Shown: positions 5,150 through 5,387 of the stretch, piece after piece
Layout: every line of letters begins with the position of its first letter
Position numbering within the stretch: the stretch's first letter is position 1
From: an uncultured Clostridia bacterium
Lineage (GTDB): Bacteria > Bacillota > Clostridia > Oscillospirales > Oscillospiraceae
DNA: 5,387 bases
NCBI GenBank assembly: GCA_946184215.1
Contig: CAMHER010000140.1
Span: forward strand, 1 to 5,387
Reading direction: 5' to 3'
The notes under the pieces: model-generated
Databases searched by the model: none
Told to the model about the DNA's origin: nothing
What the model saw: only the letters and a program-made list of their open reading frames with translations
Translations under genes and position numbers: made by a program

Positions 5150-5387
5150 ATGATCCGAGTTGCAGTATCCTATCAGGACGGCGAAATTTTTGAGCATTTC
5201 GGCCACACCGAGACCTTTGCCATTTACGAATTTGACGAAGAGAATTTAGAAGAAAGCACCAAGCGCCTTGTAGAGGCCACCGGTCTGCACGGCCACCAGG
5301 ATATGGCCGACCTCCTCAAGCGTGAGGGCGTGGACGCCGTCATCTGCGGCAGCATGGGCCCCGAAGCCCACGCGGCGCTGCTCGGCT
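5150..5387 (+). CDS. NifX/NifB family Mo-Fe cluster-binding protein, N-terminal part
   Basis: 79 codons are visible before the window ends. The sequence MIRVAVSYQDGEIFEHFGHTETFAIYEF, with parts at 1-7 (first strand) and EHFGH (15-19), then GLHGHQDMADLLK (45-57) and VDAVICGSMGPEA (61-73), fits the small dinitrogenase iron-molybdenum cofactor biosynthesis domain (PF02579). Free-standing members occur in many anaerobes with no nitrogenase and are thought to bind or scaffold metal clusters; in Desulfovibrio, relatives and MinD-type ATPases work with the Mo-Cu orange protein. The ATG lies one base after the mrp stop with AAGGAG inside the mrp 3' end, so the two are translationally linked and probably act in the same metal-cluster route. 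Family members are usually around 110-130 aa, so perhaps a third is missing. There is no evidence for nitrogen fixation here. Confidence 0.85.
   Translation, partial: MIRVAVSYQDGEIFEHFGHTETFAIYEFDEENLEESTKRLVEATGLHGHQDMADLLKREGVDAVICGSMGPEAHAALLG

Noticed and set aside
5150..5387. Nitrogen-fixation gene cluster
   Set aside because: Only a free-standing NifX/NifB-type domain next to mrp is present, an arrangement common in non-fixing anaerobes; no nif structural or nifB radical-SAM gene is visible.

Overview
The window looks like ordinary chromosomal DNA of a GC-rich anaerobic Clostridia member, most likely an Oscillospiraceae/Ruminococcaceae-type gut bacterium. This placement is inference, from high-GC coding sequence between AT-richer control regions, strong AGGAG ribosome binding sites, the mix of protein families (ATP-dependent PckA, PlsY, PepV-like dipeptidase, Mrp followed by a NifX-domain protein), and a short double-hairpin repeat of a kind I associate with such genomes. 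Coding density is high, every gene reads through intact, and I see no tRNA, rRNA, CRISPR array or transposase gene.

Left part, minus strand (1-1275): the N-terminal 207 residues of phosphoenolpyruvate carboxykinase (pckA, cut by the window edge) lie downstream of a complete hypoxanthine/uracil-type DNA glycosylase gene. The 135-base gap holds an extended -10 promoter for pckA, an imperfect palindrome in its -35 region, and an 8-bp inverted repeat at the predicted 5' end of the mRNA. Between the glycosylase and plsY (1276-1426) lie divergent promoters.

Centre, plus strand (1371-2089): plsY, the acyl-phosphate glycerol-3-phosphate acyltransferase of phospholipid synthesis, forms a compact single-gene unit with a near-consensus promoter and a clear intrinsic terminator.

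Right part, plus strand (2092-5387): a promoter, then a 5' leader carrying the double-hairpin repeat flanked by a 9-bp duplication that includes the Shine-Dalgarno sequence, then a PepV/Sapep-like M20 metallopeptidase. One base after it starts a 212-aa protein that looks like a histidine phosphatase whose RHGE motif has become CSGE and that ends in a four-cysteine tail. A consensus promoter overlapping that gene's stop codon drives mrp, an Fe-S cluster carrier ATPase, followed after one base by a NifX/NifB-type cofactor-binding protein (cut by the window end). A perfect 14-bp palindrome sits in the mrp leader.

Most of the window is housekeeping metabolism. I do not see a convincing new multi-gene system. 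The points most worth a second look are the apparently inactive histidine phosphatase with its Cys tail next to the dipeptidase, the repeat that seems to have duplicated a ribosome binding site, and the palindrome controlling the mrp-nifX-like pair.
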